DNA from: Obelidium mucronatum
Lineage: Eukaryota; Chytridiomycota; Chytridiomycetes; Chytridiales; Chytriomycetaceae
Direction: 5' to 3'
Assembly: GCA_025765595.1 (NCBI GenBank)
Contig: JAIVFH010000010.1
Coordinates: forward strand, 248,001 to 312,000
Length of the DNA: 64,000 nucleotides
The notes under the pieces were generated by a model. That model was not told the DNA's origin. It saw nothing but the letters and a program-made list of their open reading frames with translations, and ran no database searches. Numbering within the stretch: position 1 is the stretch's first letter; each line of letters begins with the position of its first letter. Below, in pieces: positions 22,625 through 31,776 of this stretch. A program made the translations under genes and the position numbers.

Positions 22625-22881
22625 CGGGCAAATGTCCTGTCCTCTAACAATCACAAAAAAAACGAGCCTGTTATAATAATGAAGCTGGATCTTACCCTTG
22701 CCCTCGTCCTTGCTGCCACTGCTACCGCCCTTCCACTCATTGACTGGTACCCACAAACTGACGGCAAGGCTGCTCATGCGGATATCACCATCAACACCAA
22801 ACGTGATATGCAAGCCCGCGCGATCGATGCTTCCCGCTCTGCCATAATTCACAAGGAGGGAGGTGCCGTAGATGCTTCCAG

Positions 22882-23223
22882 TGTGGAGAGTCGTTGTGTA
22901 AACTAACGGAAAGAAGTATTTTAGGACCGTTTACAGTCAATATTTATTCACATTTATTACTTTGTTTTATCGTTATTGAAAAGTTGAATAAATTGTCAGT
23001 TGTTGGCCATCGAAGCAAACGCGTTCAAAACAATCAAACCTATCTACCAGCACAACTTACTTCGGATCGTTCGTATCTGCACATACTTAACTCGCTGGGA
23101 TTTAAGTTTATTGAACTCACGCCAGGCTTCTGTGTTGTCTTCATACTCACTGAAGTTCTACTGATTGATCGAACCTATTAAATATCTCGTGGTTTTAGCG
23201 GTAGCTTTACCCTACATTCCACA
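22882..23223 (+). repeat. 5' LTR (342 bp)
   Basis: Starts TGTGGAGAG and ends TTCCACA, with the short terminal inverted repeat TGTGGA/TCCACA typical of LTRs. The sequence matches 31777-32118 throughout, as far as I compared by eye. Confidence 0.95.
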
Positions 23224-23224
23224 G

Positions 23225-23242
23225 TGGCACCCAAGAATCGGC
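23225..23242 (+). other. Candidate primer-binding site
   Basis: TGGCACCCAAGAATCGGC begins one base after the 5' LTR. A TGG start complementary to a tRNA CCA end is the standard arrangement for minus-strand priming. The matching tRNA is not in the window, so the tRNA identity is unknown. Confidence 0.55.
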
Positions 23243-23340
23243 ATTCGGTATTGGCGTGATCTATACTTACATTCCAGTCTCTTTGGACGCGTGTCTTGGA
23301 GGTCAAAACAAGAATTGTCAACTCAAAAATTCATCAAAAT

Positions 23341-26313
23341 ATGCAACTACAACCACTACAAACACTGCAAGCACAGCCGCTTATCCAGTTTTCTGGAGAG
23401 CACCTTAATTCTTTCCTCGAAGTCTGCGAAACCCATTTCGGAAATGTTGGGTTTTCTGAAGATGCTAAGCGCATTGATTTTATTACTTCAAAGTTCTCAA
23501 CTGGAGTCAAGGAAAAGTACCAGCTCTGGACCAACGAACGAATCGCAGAGCAAAGAAAGGAATTCAATAAGAAGAAGGGTCTTGCAGCGTCAGACAGCGG
23601 ATCAACTTCAACCATCGCCAGAGACGAACTACTTCATGACTTCCTCGGCGATGGATTTGTCTACTATCAACACAGCTATAAAACCCTCATCCTTTGGTTG
23701 CATCGTAATTATGATGCTTTCGATACAGTCATTACATCTTCGCATCTACGCAAACTCGCGGAGAAGTATCAAAAATCGGGATATACTCAAATCTCGGACT
23801 ATATGGCGCAGTTTGAAGCTTTAGTTGGTCGCATGACGGCAGTAAACAAACCGGAAGCGAACAATCTTATCTCAATTTTCTTATCGGGATGCAAACCTAT
23901 CCACGCTAGAGAATTAATCAAGAATTCAATGAACAATGGTGTTCGCGAATACGACTGGATCAAATTCCGCGCTCTGATTCACGTGGAGAATGAAGTGGAT
24001 CGGGAATTGATTTCTATTGACAATGGAAATGAACAACTTGAATATGTCAATCCGTTCTTGAACGCTCAGCCAAAGCCAGTCGTTCCAGTCGTTGCTCCAA
24101 ATCCTCAAACATTGGATCCTATGGCTGAATTGACACGCCAATTTGAAGCAATGAGACTAGTTGTTCTGGCTGGTGGTTCGCTGGATTCTTGTACCACAGT
24201 CCCACAACAAGTCCGGGATCTTTATCGTTCTCTATTGTTTTCCAGTCAACAAACCACACCAGTCCAACCTGTAGTGAACTCATCAGTTCCTTTTGCTCCT
24301 CTCGCTCCTCCTGCTGCCAGTATTCACGTTCAAACCCCAGCTCCTGCTCCAACTCCGGGAGTTATTCCAGTTCGTCGTCCTCAAATCTGTCTTGTCTGCG
24401 ACCTTACCAAAGCTAAGCAACGCGAATCTGGAATTGTGGAGCACGATAATTACAATGAGTGTCCATTCTTGAAGGAATTCGTTGACAAAGGCTATCCAAT
24501 TAAGAAAGCTCCAGTTCAAACTCCACAAGGAGAGCGAATTCATTTAGTACAATCTAATGGAGAGCGTTTTCCGTTTATGATTGGAAAGGGTGGTATTCGA
24601 AAGTTCCTGATGGATAAAAACGCGGAAGCTATGAAGAAAGGCCAGGATGGAACTAAGTTGATGATGATCAACAACAATGCTTCAGATATCGAAGAGATTC
24701 AACAGTACCCGGAGGATTTGCACTTTGAACCAGTTCAATACGACGGAAAACCGGAGCTTTATCTGGATGTTGGTGTTGGTAAGAGCAACTTCAAACAGTG
24801 TGCGGAGGTCTTGAAGAACATCAGCGGTCTGGAAATCACGGACGAAGAAGCCGACAGAGCTTGGACAAGTCTCATCAGCATTACTGGAAGCGATGAAGGA
24901 GTAGTTTTCACCTGTGCTCAAGTCATCCAGGAAGTTACTTACGCTCGAGATTCAGCAGCCGATGTGTTCGCTAAGAGAGGTCGCGAAGACACTGAAAAGG
25001 TGCCGGACAGTCCAATTGAGAAAGCTCGTCGCGTTCAGCCATTGCGTCAACGTCCGTTGGCGAACACTCCGTTTGAAATGGTTAATGTGTCTCCAATACC
25101 TTCCGCGCGCTCTCATCCACCACCTCCGTCTCTTCCTCCAAGTGTGCAGCCGCCTTCTATGTCAAAACCGGTTTCTTCAACTGTCGCTAAAGCTCCTCCA
25201 GGTTCTACACATCCGGAATCCACTCTGAAGCAATCGCCGGTTCCTCTTGAAAGTCTCCTCCCGAAGAAAGTCCAAAAGTACCGCTACGGAAAGAAGGGAC
25301 CATTGATGGAAATCGTTGTCGAAGATGTGGTTAAGCGAACTCTCAACAAACCATACATGGGCTACGACAGTTTTTACGAGTTTCTTGCAGTAACACCGGA
25401 AGCAGTGAACCATATTCTTGAATGCATCAAAACTCACCGGATCTATCCAAAGGAAGAAGCGTCAGTTCCTGAGCCGCTGCCGATGGTGGTTGACAACATT
25501 CAAGCGGATGCCAGCTTGATTCAACGCAAGGTGCTCGAAAGTAGTCCAACTGAACCAGTTCCTGAAGCGATCTGCAGTATTTTCCGTTCTAACGCAGTCG
25601 AACTCGCGAAATGGGAAGGTGGAATGCAAAACCTCGAAAGAATTTCAGCGTGTCTCCACAAATTCACAAGCATTCCCCACTTTGGTACCGAACTTGGATA
25701 CGAACCTGTTTCGAACATTCAAAATAACTTCAAAGCCAAGATGTTCAGTATGGGAGTGGGCGCGTCTCCGGCTCCAACGTTCTCGCCTCAAACTCAGTAT
25801 TCTACATACGGGTCGCCTTACTTTGGAAATGTCTTGTTTCAGAAGACTTTCAATGTTCACAAAGTCTTGATGGATAAGGGATCGGAAATCAACGCGTGTA
25901 GTTTCGACATCGCTCGCGACGTTGCCGCCGCTGGAAAAGGAGCCTACGACTTGTCTGTTCTGCTGTTCATGACTCACGCTGGTGGCGGAAGAAACGAAAT
26001 GTATGGCTTGTTTCGCGACTGCGAGTTTCTGCTTGAAGGGAAAATGGAATCTCGTCAAAAGTGCTGGATTTGTCCTCGCGGCGAACCGACTCCTTTCGCA
26101 GTCTTGTTTGGGATGCCTTTCATTGCTTCGATGCGTGCTACTAGTTCTTGGGATTCTCGCGGAAACATGTGGACAAAACTTACCGCTCAAGACGGAAGCT
26201 TCAGTGCCCAGTATCAAACAGTCAACTACAACAATGCGCGTAATGTCGTCGAACCGCAAAAGAGACAAGTAGAAGACGTTGCTGACTTGAATGTGCTGCC
26301 TTGGGTTGGATAG
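23341..26313 (+). CDS. Retrotransposon Gag-protease polyprotein
   Basis: 990 residues from the first ATG; the frame extends back to 23296 without an ATG. Residues 10-230 form a helical capsid-like domain (FSGEHLNSFLEVCETHF, YMAQFEALVGRMT). A CLVC...H...C cluster near residue 350 is a divergent zinc knuckle. A Pro-rich linker is followed by a KYRYGKKGPL block of the kind seen before the protease in fungal Ty3 elements. A pepsin-type protease near residue 844 (VLMDKGSEINACSFDIA, later FGMPFI) has Asp-Lys-Gly instead of Asp-Ser/Thr-Gly. Whether DKG is active is unknown. The protein packages element RNA into particles and matures the polyproteins. Confidence 0.9.
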   Translation: MQLQPLQTLQAQPLIQFSGEHLNSFLEVCETHFGNVGFSEDAKRIDFITSKFSTGVKEKYQLWTNERIAEQRKEFNKKKGLAASDSGSTSTIARDELLHDFLGDGFVYYQHSYKTLILWLHRNYDAFDTVITSSHLRKLAEKYQKSGYTQISDYMAQFEALVGRMTAVNKPEANNLISIFLSGCKPIHARELIKNSMNNGVREYDWIKFRALIHVENEVDRELISIDNGNEQLEYVNPFLNAQPKPVVPVVAPNPQTLDPMAELTRQFEAMRLVVLAGGSLDSCTTVPQQVRDLYRSLLFSSQQTTPVQPVVNSSVPFAPLAPPAASIHVQTPAPAPTPGVIPVRRPQICLVCDLTKAKQRESGIVEHDNYNECPFLKEFVDKGYPIKKAPVQTPQGERIHLVQSNGERFPFMIGKGGIRKFLMDKNAEAMKKGQDGTKLMMINNNASDIEEIQQYPEDLHFEPVQYDGKPELYLDVGVGKSNFKQCAEVLKNISGLEITDEEADRAWTSLISITGSDEGVVFTCAQVIQEVTYARDSAADVFAKRGREDTEKVPDSPIEKARRVQPLRQRPLANTPFEMVNVSPIPSARSHPPPPSLPPSVQPPSMSKPVSSTVAKAPPGSTHPESTLKQSPVPLESLLPKKVQKYRYGKKGPLMEIVVEDVVKRTLNKPYMGYDSFYEFLAVTPEAVNHILECIKTHRIYPKEEASVPEPLPMVVDNIQADASLIQRKVLESSPTEPVPEAICSIFRSNAVELAKWEGGMQNLERISACLHKFTSIPHFGTELGYEPVSNIQNNFKAKMFSMGVGASPAPTFSPQTQYSTYGSPYFGNVLFQKTFNVHKVLMDKGSEINACSFDIARDVAAAGKGAYDLSVLLFMTHAGGGRNEMYGLFRDCEFLLEGKMESRQKCWICPRGEPTPFAVLFGMPFIASMRATSSWDSRGNMWTKLTAQDGSFSAQYQTVNYNNARNVVEPQKRQVEDVADLNVLPWVG

Positions 26314-26486
26314 AAGTGAATGGAGTGGCGAAATTTTAGAAAAGACTTAGTTAAAACGGGCATATTTATTTTATTCCATTTATTTTATTCTTTATTCTTT
26401 TACAATTGACTTTCAATAAATCTGACAATTCTGCCCAAAAATAAAACATCGCATCTTCTTCTGAGTGATATTCTTCGCTCTCGCTT
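26314..26486 (+). other. Gap between gag-protease and pol with poly(A)-signal-like words
   Basis: 173 bases separate the gag stop from the pol ATG, which is in another frame. The gap is T-rich and includes AATAAA near 26416 and several ATTTTATT words. Simple ribosomal frameshifting cannot reach pol, so separate transcription, splicing or internal initiation must be assumed. Confidence 0.7.
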
Positions 26487-29400
26487 ATGCACATCCTATT
26501 CTGGATCTCTTACGCCTTCTTCTGGTTATTCAACTCTTCAATGGCTTCACAGTCATCTACCGATCACCGCGATCGGATTAAAACTCAAAATATCAACAAC
26601 TGGTCCTGGGAGCTCTCTGTCGACGTCAGCAACGTCACTTTCTGGTCCTGGAACCAGAACTCAACCCGTAATGCCTTCTCAAAGATGTCAGATGCCTCGA
26701 AAGAGGCCTTTGTAGCAGCCGATGTTTTATTCATTCAAGAGTCTCGCATTGGACGTAAATCTTTTGAAGAAATCCTCAACCACCCCAATATTTCAGACTA
26801 TCATATCTATCAAACTCATGACATTTATACTTCCGATTATCCACACGAAATCATGCAACGTGGTCTTGGTCAAAACGGAGTAGCAATCTTTGTACGCCAA
26901 GAACTCTTTCAAATTGGACCTACAGCAGAATTCGAAACTTTCCCATACTGGGACATTACTGAAATGGAGGGCCGCTATCTCGAGTTACACTTTGGCTTCT
27001 TAGTTTTAATTTCTGCTTATTTTCCCAACGCTAGCCGCAACAATGATCATCGACTTGAATATAAATACAAGTTCCAATCTGCTTTTAGTAATCGCGTTTC
27101 TCAGTTACAAAGTCTTGGATTTTCGGTGGTGGTTGGGGCGGATTTTAATGTGGCTTCAACTCCACTTGACATACATTGTGACTGTATCCCAATGATAAGT
27201 TCTGGATTTCGTGAGGTTGAGCGAAACTGGATGTTGGGACTTTCAGAACTTTTAATTGATAGTTTCCGGTTCTGTAATCCATTCTCACCCGGTCAATACA
27301 CAACTTGGTTTTATCATAATCGTCGCGGAAATATTGGTATGCGCTATGATGGAATTTTTAGTTCTCCCAACATCAAGCCGCTTTCGGCTGTTCATGGACG
27401 GTCAATCAACGGTTCAGATCACATTCCAGTTATTACTACTTTTGACTTATCCGAATTTGTTGATGATTTAATTACTGTCGAACCTACCTCAAATCTTACC
27501 AATGAAGAAGATCTTGAAATAGAGGAGGACTCTTTAATACCGGAAAGCGAAATTGACTTGGAAACTTTCTATATCACAAGTGAGGAAAGTGAGCTCATCA
27601 AAGACTATTGGTGGGAACATGCGAACGCCTTCAGGACAACGGCCGAACTTGAGGATCTTTTCGAGGAAGATTATAACGCAACTTCAAGCCCTGCAGTTGA
27701 GATTGGGGAATTTAGCCTCACGGCTCTAGTAACACCCTCGGTTTCAACGGACTTTTATGTCCCAGAGAGAGCGGGTTCTCTCTGTGCAGGCGCTCTTCCT
27801 CAGGCGAGTCCCCTCCTTTCATTGAATAGCCTTCAAATTACTTACCTTGAAAATACACAAGTCTCGGAGACAACTGAAGCCACGGAATCCTTTGTGAATC
27901 AACGGGGGTTATTTACCATACCTGAGGAAGACATTTTAAGCAACGAAAGTCCTGCAGGTGATATTGGGGGATTTGGCGGCGACGCCCTAGCAACACCCTC
28001 GGTCCCACCGGGTCTTTGTACCCCAGAGAGAGCGGGTTCTCTCTGTGCAGGCATCCTTCCTCAGGCGAGTGTTTCTATTGAATTGGAAAGTAATGATTTA
28101 GTTACTCACCCACACTCTGAAGGGACTTCCCATCTGCTTCAAGAGGAAATAAATACGTCCTTTACGCATGAAATTCGAGTGTTGCCGATTCAGAAGTTTT
28201 ATGACTCAAATCTCAAGCGAATTAATATCAATGCAAAACTGAAGTTGGTTAAATCGCAAGAGGTCATCGGTATTGCGGCTATTAGAGGAGACGAGTCGTA
28301 TGCTAAAGCGTCAAAAGCTGATACACAAGAAGTTATCTCAATCGTGGAACGCTACATTGGAAGACATGAGCTCTCTGTTGAGGAGACAGCCATTCTGGAT
28401 TGTGCATTCATGAATTTTGTGTCAGAGACTGAGGGTTTGGACTTCGACGCCGAGGACTTTATGGGTGCTGTTCCTGCAAGTGCCAAATGTTTCACAAAAG
28501 TCAAAACAGTAGACAAGAAAGTTCGACCCGTAGCAACCCGACTTCCTGATTCAGTACAACCAGAGAAATGGAGAACAGAACTTGAGAATTTGAATCCGCC
28601 GCCTCCTATTCTTCCGACAGAAGTTCGAAGACTCACTCCAGAACGACTTGACGGACTTTTCAAACATACGCGTGAAATAGCTCCGGGGTTTATTACGGAA
28701 GATGAAATTGCGTATTGCAAGGAGAGAATCCGACCTTATGACAAAGCCTTTTCCTTTGACTTGTCTGAACGTGGTCGCTTGAAAGACGGTCTGTTTGAGC
28801 CAGTAAGAATCAATACTGTACCACACATACCTTGGAAAGTTCGAGATAGACCAGTACCACCTGCTCATTATCACAAGCTTCTGGAATTCCTACGCGAGAA
28901 ATTGGCGAAAGGAATTATGGAACCTTGTATTGGGGCCTACGCTTCCCCATGGTTTGTAGTGGCGAAGAAAGATGGTGGAATTCGGTTTATTCAGGATCTT
29001 CAGCTTCTAAACAAGGTCACTATCCGAGATTCAAATTGTCCGCCAAACATGGATGCCTCCACTGCTCGTGCGGCAGGGTACAAAATCTATACAGCAATGG
29101 ACTGTATCAGTTTCTTCGATCAAATTCCAGTGGATAAGCGTGATAGAGACTTAACTGCCATTCGAACTCCGCTTGGATTGATGCGTATCACCGGTCTCCC
29201 TCAAGGATGGACTAATTCTCCTTCGAATGCACAGAGAGTTTCTGGGATGATTTTCCAGAAAGAGGGTGAAGTGGAAGTATTTGTCGACGATTTATTAGTA
29301 TTCTCAGGGAAACCACCCGACTTGAATTATTCCACATCTTTTCCATTGGTTCGAAATTTCATCATAGAACATATGGATAAACTCGAAACTGTGTTCAAGA

Positions 29401-31772
29401 AGTTAATTACCACTGGACTTACTGTACATGGAACCAAGAATCAATTCTGTGTTCCTCGGATTCTTTCACTTGGAGTAATACTTTCAGAACATGGCCGCGA
29501 ACCTAACCCGAAGAAAGTGGACGCTATTGATAAGTGGCCTCAGCCGTCGAATTTAAAGGAACTCCGGTCCTTTGTTCAAACAGTCGCAACTTGGCGAAGT
29601 TGGATCGAAGCGTTCTCAGTAAGAGCGTACCCTTTATTCTATTTGTATCGAAAGGGACAACCCTGGGTCTGGAAGGAGCCACAAGTTACAGCGTTCGAGG
29701 ATTTGAAGCAAGCGTTGAAGTCTTATCCAATTCGTCGAAATTTAGATACATCAGACTTAGTCAACAGACCTCCTATTTTGTCAGTCGACGCCTATAAAGT
29801 GGGTGAAGGAGGTTCTCTGTGTCAATTAGATGAGAATGGCAAACGCTTTCTCATATTGATGATGTCTGGTTTATTCAATGAGGCTGAACGGGCTTATTCT
29901 CAGATCAAAATGGAGTTGTGCGGACTTGTACGTTGTCTTCGGAGAATTTATTACATTGTTGATGGAGTGCCAAGATTGATAGTGGAGATTGATGCAAGTG
30001 GCTTGAAAGGAATGATGAATAACCCTTCCGTCGCTGATAGAACAATGATGCGTTGGATTATTTACGCTGGAACTTTTCCTATTGAATTTGTTATTGTTCC
30101 AGGTCGTCATCACGTAGTTCCCGATGGCACTTCACGAATGTTTAGTAAACCACCGCCACATGCTGATACTTCAAATGATTCTCAAGAAGTGGAAGATGCT
30201 ATCGATGCCATGCTGGACGTTTTCCATGAAGATAAAGAGGAGTCAGTAAATGCGCGGGTATTCCTTGGGGATGTGTCAGAATTTGCAGACAATGAAGAGC
30301 TTTTGGACGTGTGTCAATGGCTTGAATTTCAGAGGTTTCGAGCGGAACTTACCTTTCAACAAAGGGATCGCATCAGAACAACGTCCGTTAAATTCTTTAT
30401 TCTGAACGGGTATTTATTCAGACGAGGAGATAATGCAAATGATTTTCCACGAAGAGTTATCGGGAGGAAGTCAGAACAAAAACATTTGATGAAGGAAGCT
30501 CATGAGGGAATTGGTGGAGGTCACTATTCAGCAAACCCAACGTATTTAAAATTACGTCCTAAATTCTATTGGAAAGGAATGCAGAAAGATGTTCGCGAAT
30601 TTTGTGAAAAGTGTTTAACTTGCCTCTATCATTCTCAGAGTCGCGTCCACGAGCCAGCGAAACCTTCGAAATCGCCGTTCACTATTTGTATGGTTTGGTC
30701 GGGAGATATTATAACCATGCCTTACGGAAAACACGGCAAACGTCATCTATTTCATATGGAGGAAGCTTTGTCTTTATGGCCAGAGGCAAACTCTTTTAAA
30801 TTCAAACGTTTATCTCCTATCATGGAATGGGTCGTCAAAGATGTTTTTATGCGTTTTGGAATGCCTATGGTGGTTTTAGTGGACAATGCGGAGTTTTCGT
30901 CAGAGGAAGCAAGGGAAGTTGGTCAGAAGTTAGGTTTTCAAATCCATGCCATTGCTCCGCACAATCACAAGGCGCTTGCAGTTGAACGTGGACATGCGCC
31001 CTTGACAAAATCTATAGCTAAATCTTGCATTAAAGATCCTCGAGAATGGCCAGATCGAGTAGTTCCCAGCTTGTTTGCTAAACGTATCAGTTGTACCAAT
31101 CGAGGGTATTCTCCGTACAATCTGATGTTGGGACAAGAACCGTTATTCTCTATTGACTTTGCCGCCGAATCCTACTTCAGTCAACTTTGGAAAGATGGAA
31201 TGGCCGTAGAAGATTTACTCGTCAGTCGAATGTTACAGTTAGAAAGCAAGGATTACACCATTGGGGTCGCGCGCAATAAGATTGATATCGCCCGCTTCAA
31301 ATCGAGTCTTGAGTATAACCTTCGTCATAAGAGTTCCCTTCGTCTTGAACCATTGAGTGTCGGAGATTGGGTTCTAGTTTACAATTCTAATTTGGATAGA
31401 CAATGGGGTCGAAAGTTGGAGAAAACGTTTATGGGTCCATTTGTCATTTATGGTGTACAAGAAGGCAGTTATTTACTGCGAGAGCTCTCAGGTTCTAAAT
31501 TCAAACGTCCTTTTTCTGGGGATCGACTTGTTCTGTTTCCGAAAGACTTGCAAGCTGAATTTGAAGACGAACTTGCAAATGAAACTACTCTGTTGATATC
31601 TGATCCAGTTCTTCAAGCAATTTTGACTTCTCCTACAATGGAGCTTTCTGACTATCTTCGTTTTGACACTTCAAATATCACTTCGGAACTTCCCCAAGAA
31701 GTGTATGAATTAGCTATGCAAATCTTATGGGAACGTCAAGGGACGACGTTCAGCGCTGCGCTGAGCCATTGA
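26487..31772 (+). CDS. Retrotransposon Pol with N-terminal ExoIII/APE-like endonuclease, RT, RNase H and integrase
   Basis: 1,761 residues. Residues 48-325 form an exonuclease III/APE-type (EEP) domain with every core motif: SWNQNS (Asn56), IQESR (Glu85), AYFPN (Tyr178), GADFN (Asp219, Asn221), RYDGIF (Arg286, Asp288) and SDH (310-312). The stretch GFREVERNWM...YTTWFYHNRRGNIGMR resembles cellular ExoIII/APE enzymes. Next is an acidic linker with two imperfect repeats. Reverse transcriptase follows (about 790-1010, active site FVDD), then RNase H (SVDA, EIDASG and HHVVPDGTSR) and integrase (zinc-binding HHCC near 1340; catalytic Asp in SGDI, Asp in VDNAEF, Glu in AVERG). A short C-terminal domain ends the ORF. 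A downstream Met at residue 19 is an alternative start. Confidence 0.93.
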   Translation: MHILFWISYAFFWLFNSSMASQSSTDHRDRIKTQNINNWSWELSVDVSNVTFWSWNQNSTRNAFSKMSDASKEAFVAADVLFIQESRIGRKSFEEILNHPNISDYHIYQTHDIYTSDYPHEIMQRGLGQNGVAIFVRQELFQIGPTAEFETFPYWDITEMEGRYLELHFGFLVLISAYFPNASRNNDHRLEYKYKFQSAFSNRVSQLQSLGFSVVVGADFNVASTPLDIHCDCIPMISSGFREVERNWMLGLSELLIDSFRFCNPFSPGQYTTWFYHNRRGNIGMRYDGIFSSPNIKPLSAVHGRSINGSDHIPVITTFDLSEFVDDLITVEPTSNLTNEEDLEIEEDSLIPESEIDLETFYITSEESELIKDYWWEHANAFRTTAELEDLFEEDYNATSSPAVEIGEFSLTALVTPSVSTDFYVPERAGSLCAGALPQASPLLSLNSLQITYLENTQVSETTEATESFVNQRGLFTIPEEDILSNESPAGDIGGFGGDALATPSVPPGLCTPERAGSLCAGILPQASVSIELESNDLVTHPHSEGTSHLLQEEINTSFTHEIRVLPIQKFYDSNLKRININAKLKLVKSQEVIGIAAIRGDESYAKASKADTQEVISIVERYIGRHELSVEETAILDCAFMNFVSETEGLDFDAEDFMGAVPASAKCFTKVKTVDKKVRPVATRLPDSVQPEKWRTELENLNPPPPILPTEVRRLTPERLDGLFKHTREIAPGFITEDEIAYCKERIRPYDKAFSFDLSERGRLKDGLFEPVRINTVPHIPWKVRDRPVPPAHYHKLLEFLREKLAKGIMEPCIGAYASPWFVVAKKDGGIRFIQDLQLLNKVTIRDSNCPPNMDASTARAAGYKIYTAMDCISFFDQIPVDKRDRDLTAIRTPLGLMRITGLPQGWTNSPSNAQRVSGMIFQKEGEVEVFVDDLLVFSGKPPDLNYSTSFPLVRNFIIEHMDKLETVFKKLITTGLTVHGTKNQFCVPRILSLGVILSEHGREPNPKKVDAIDKWPQPSNLKELRSFVQTVATWRSWIEAFSVRAYPLFYLYRKGQPWVWKEPQVTAFEDLKQALKSYPIRRNLDTSDLVNRPPILSVDAYKVGEGGSLCQLDENGKRFLILMMSGLFNEAERAYSQIKMELCGLVRCLRRIYYIVDGVPRLIVEIDASGLKGMMNNPSVADRTMMRWIIYAGTFPIEFVIVPGRHHVVPDGTSRMFSKPPPHADTSNDSQEVEDAIDAMLDVFHEDKEESVNARVFLGDVSEFADNEELLDVCQWLEFQRFRAELTFQQRDRIRTTSVKFFILNGYLFRRGDNANDFPRRVIGRKSEQKHLMKEAHEGIGGGHYSANPTYLKLRPKFYWKGMQKDVREFCEKCLTCLYHSQSRVHEPAKPSKSPFTICMVWSGDIITMPYGKHGKRHLFHMEEALSLWPEANSFKFKRLSPIMEWVVKDVFMRFGMPMVVLVDNAEFSSEEAREVGQKLGFQIHAIAPHNHKALAVERGHAPLTKSIAKSCIKDPREWPDRVVPSLFAKRISCTNRGYSPYNLMLGQEPLFSIDFAAESYFSQLWKDGMAVEDLLVSRMLQLESKDYTIGVARNKIDIARFKSSLEYNLRHKSSLRLEPLSVGDWVLVYNSNLDRQWGRKLEKTFMGPFVIYGVQEGSYLLRELSGSKFKRPFSGDRLVLFPKDLQAEFEDELANETTLLISDPVLQAILTSPTMELSDYLRFDTSNITSELPQEVYELAMQILWERQGTTFSAALSH
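27690..28070 (+). repeat. Two imperfect ~115-bp direct repeats in the pol linker
   Basis: Bases about 27693-27808 and 27957-28068 share long identical stretches, and both encode versions of TPSV...PERAGSLCAG...LPQAS. The repeats are in frame and lie between the endonuclease and reverse-transcriptase domains. They probably arose by tandem duplication and extend a flexible linker. Confidence 0.8.
31751..31765 (+). repeat. Perfect hairpin just before the 3' LTR
   Basis: TCAGCGC and its reverse complement GCGCTGA flank a single base, within the last codons of pol and about 12 bases before the 3' LTR. A purine-rich plus-strand priming tract, usual at this place, is not visible. Confidence 0.65.
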
Positions 31773-31776
31773 AAAC

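Noticed and set aside
22894..23181. 95-residue ORF present twice (also 31789-32076)
   Set aside because: It lies wholly inside the two LTRs, starts without an ATG and has no coding character. The duplication is explained by the LTRs.
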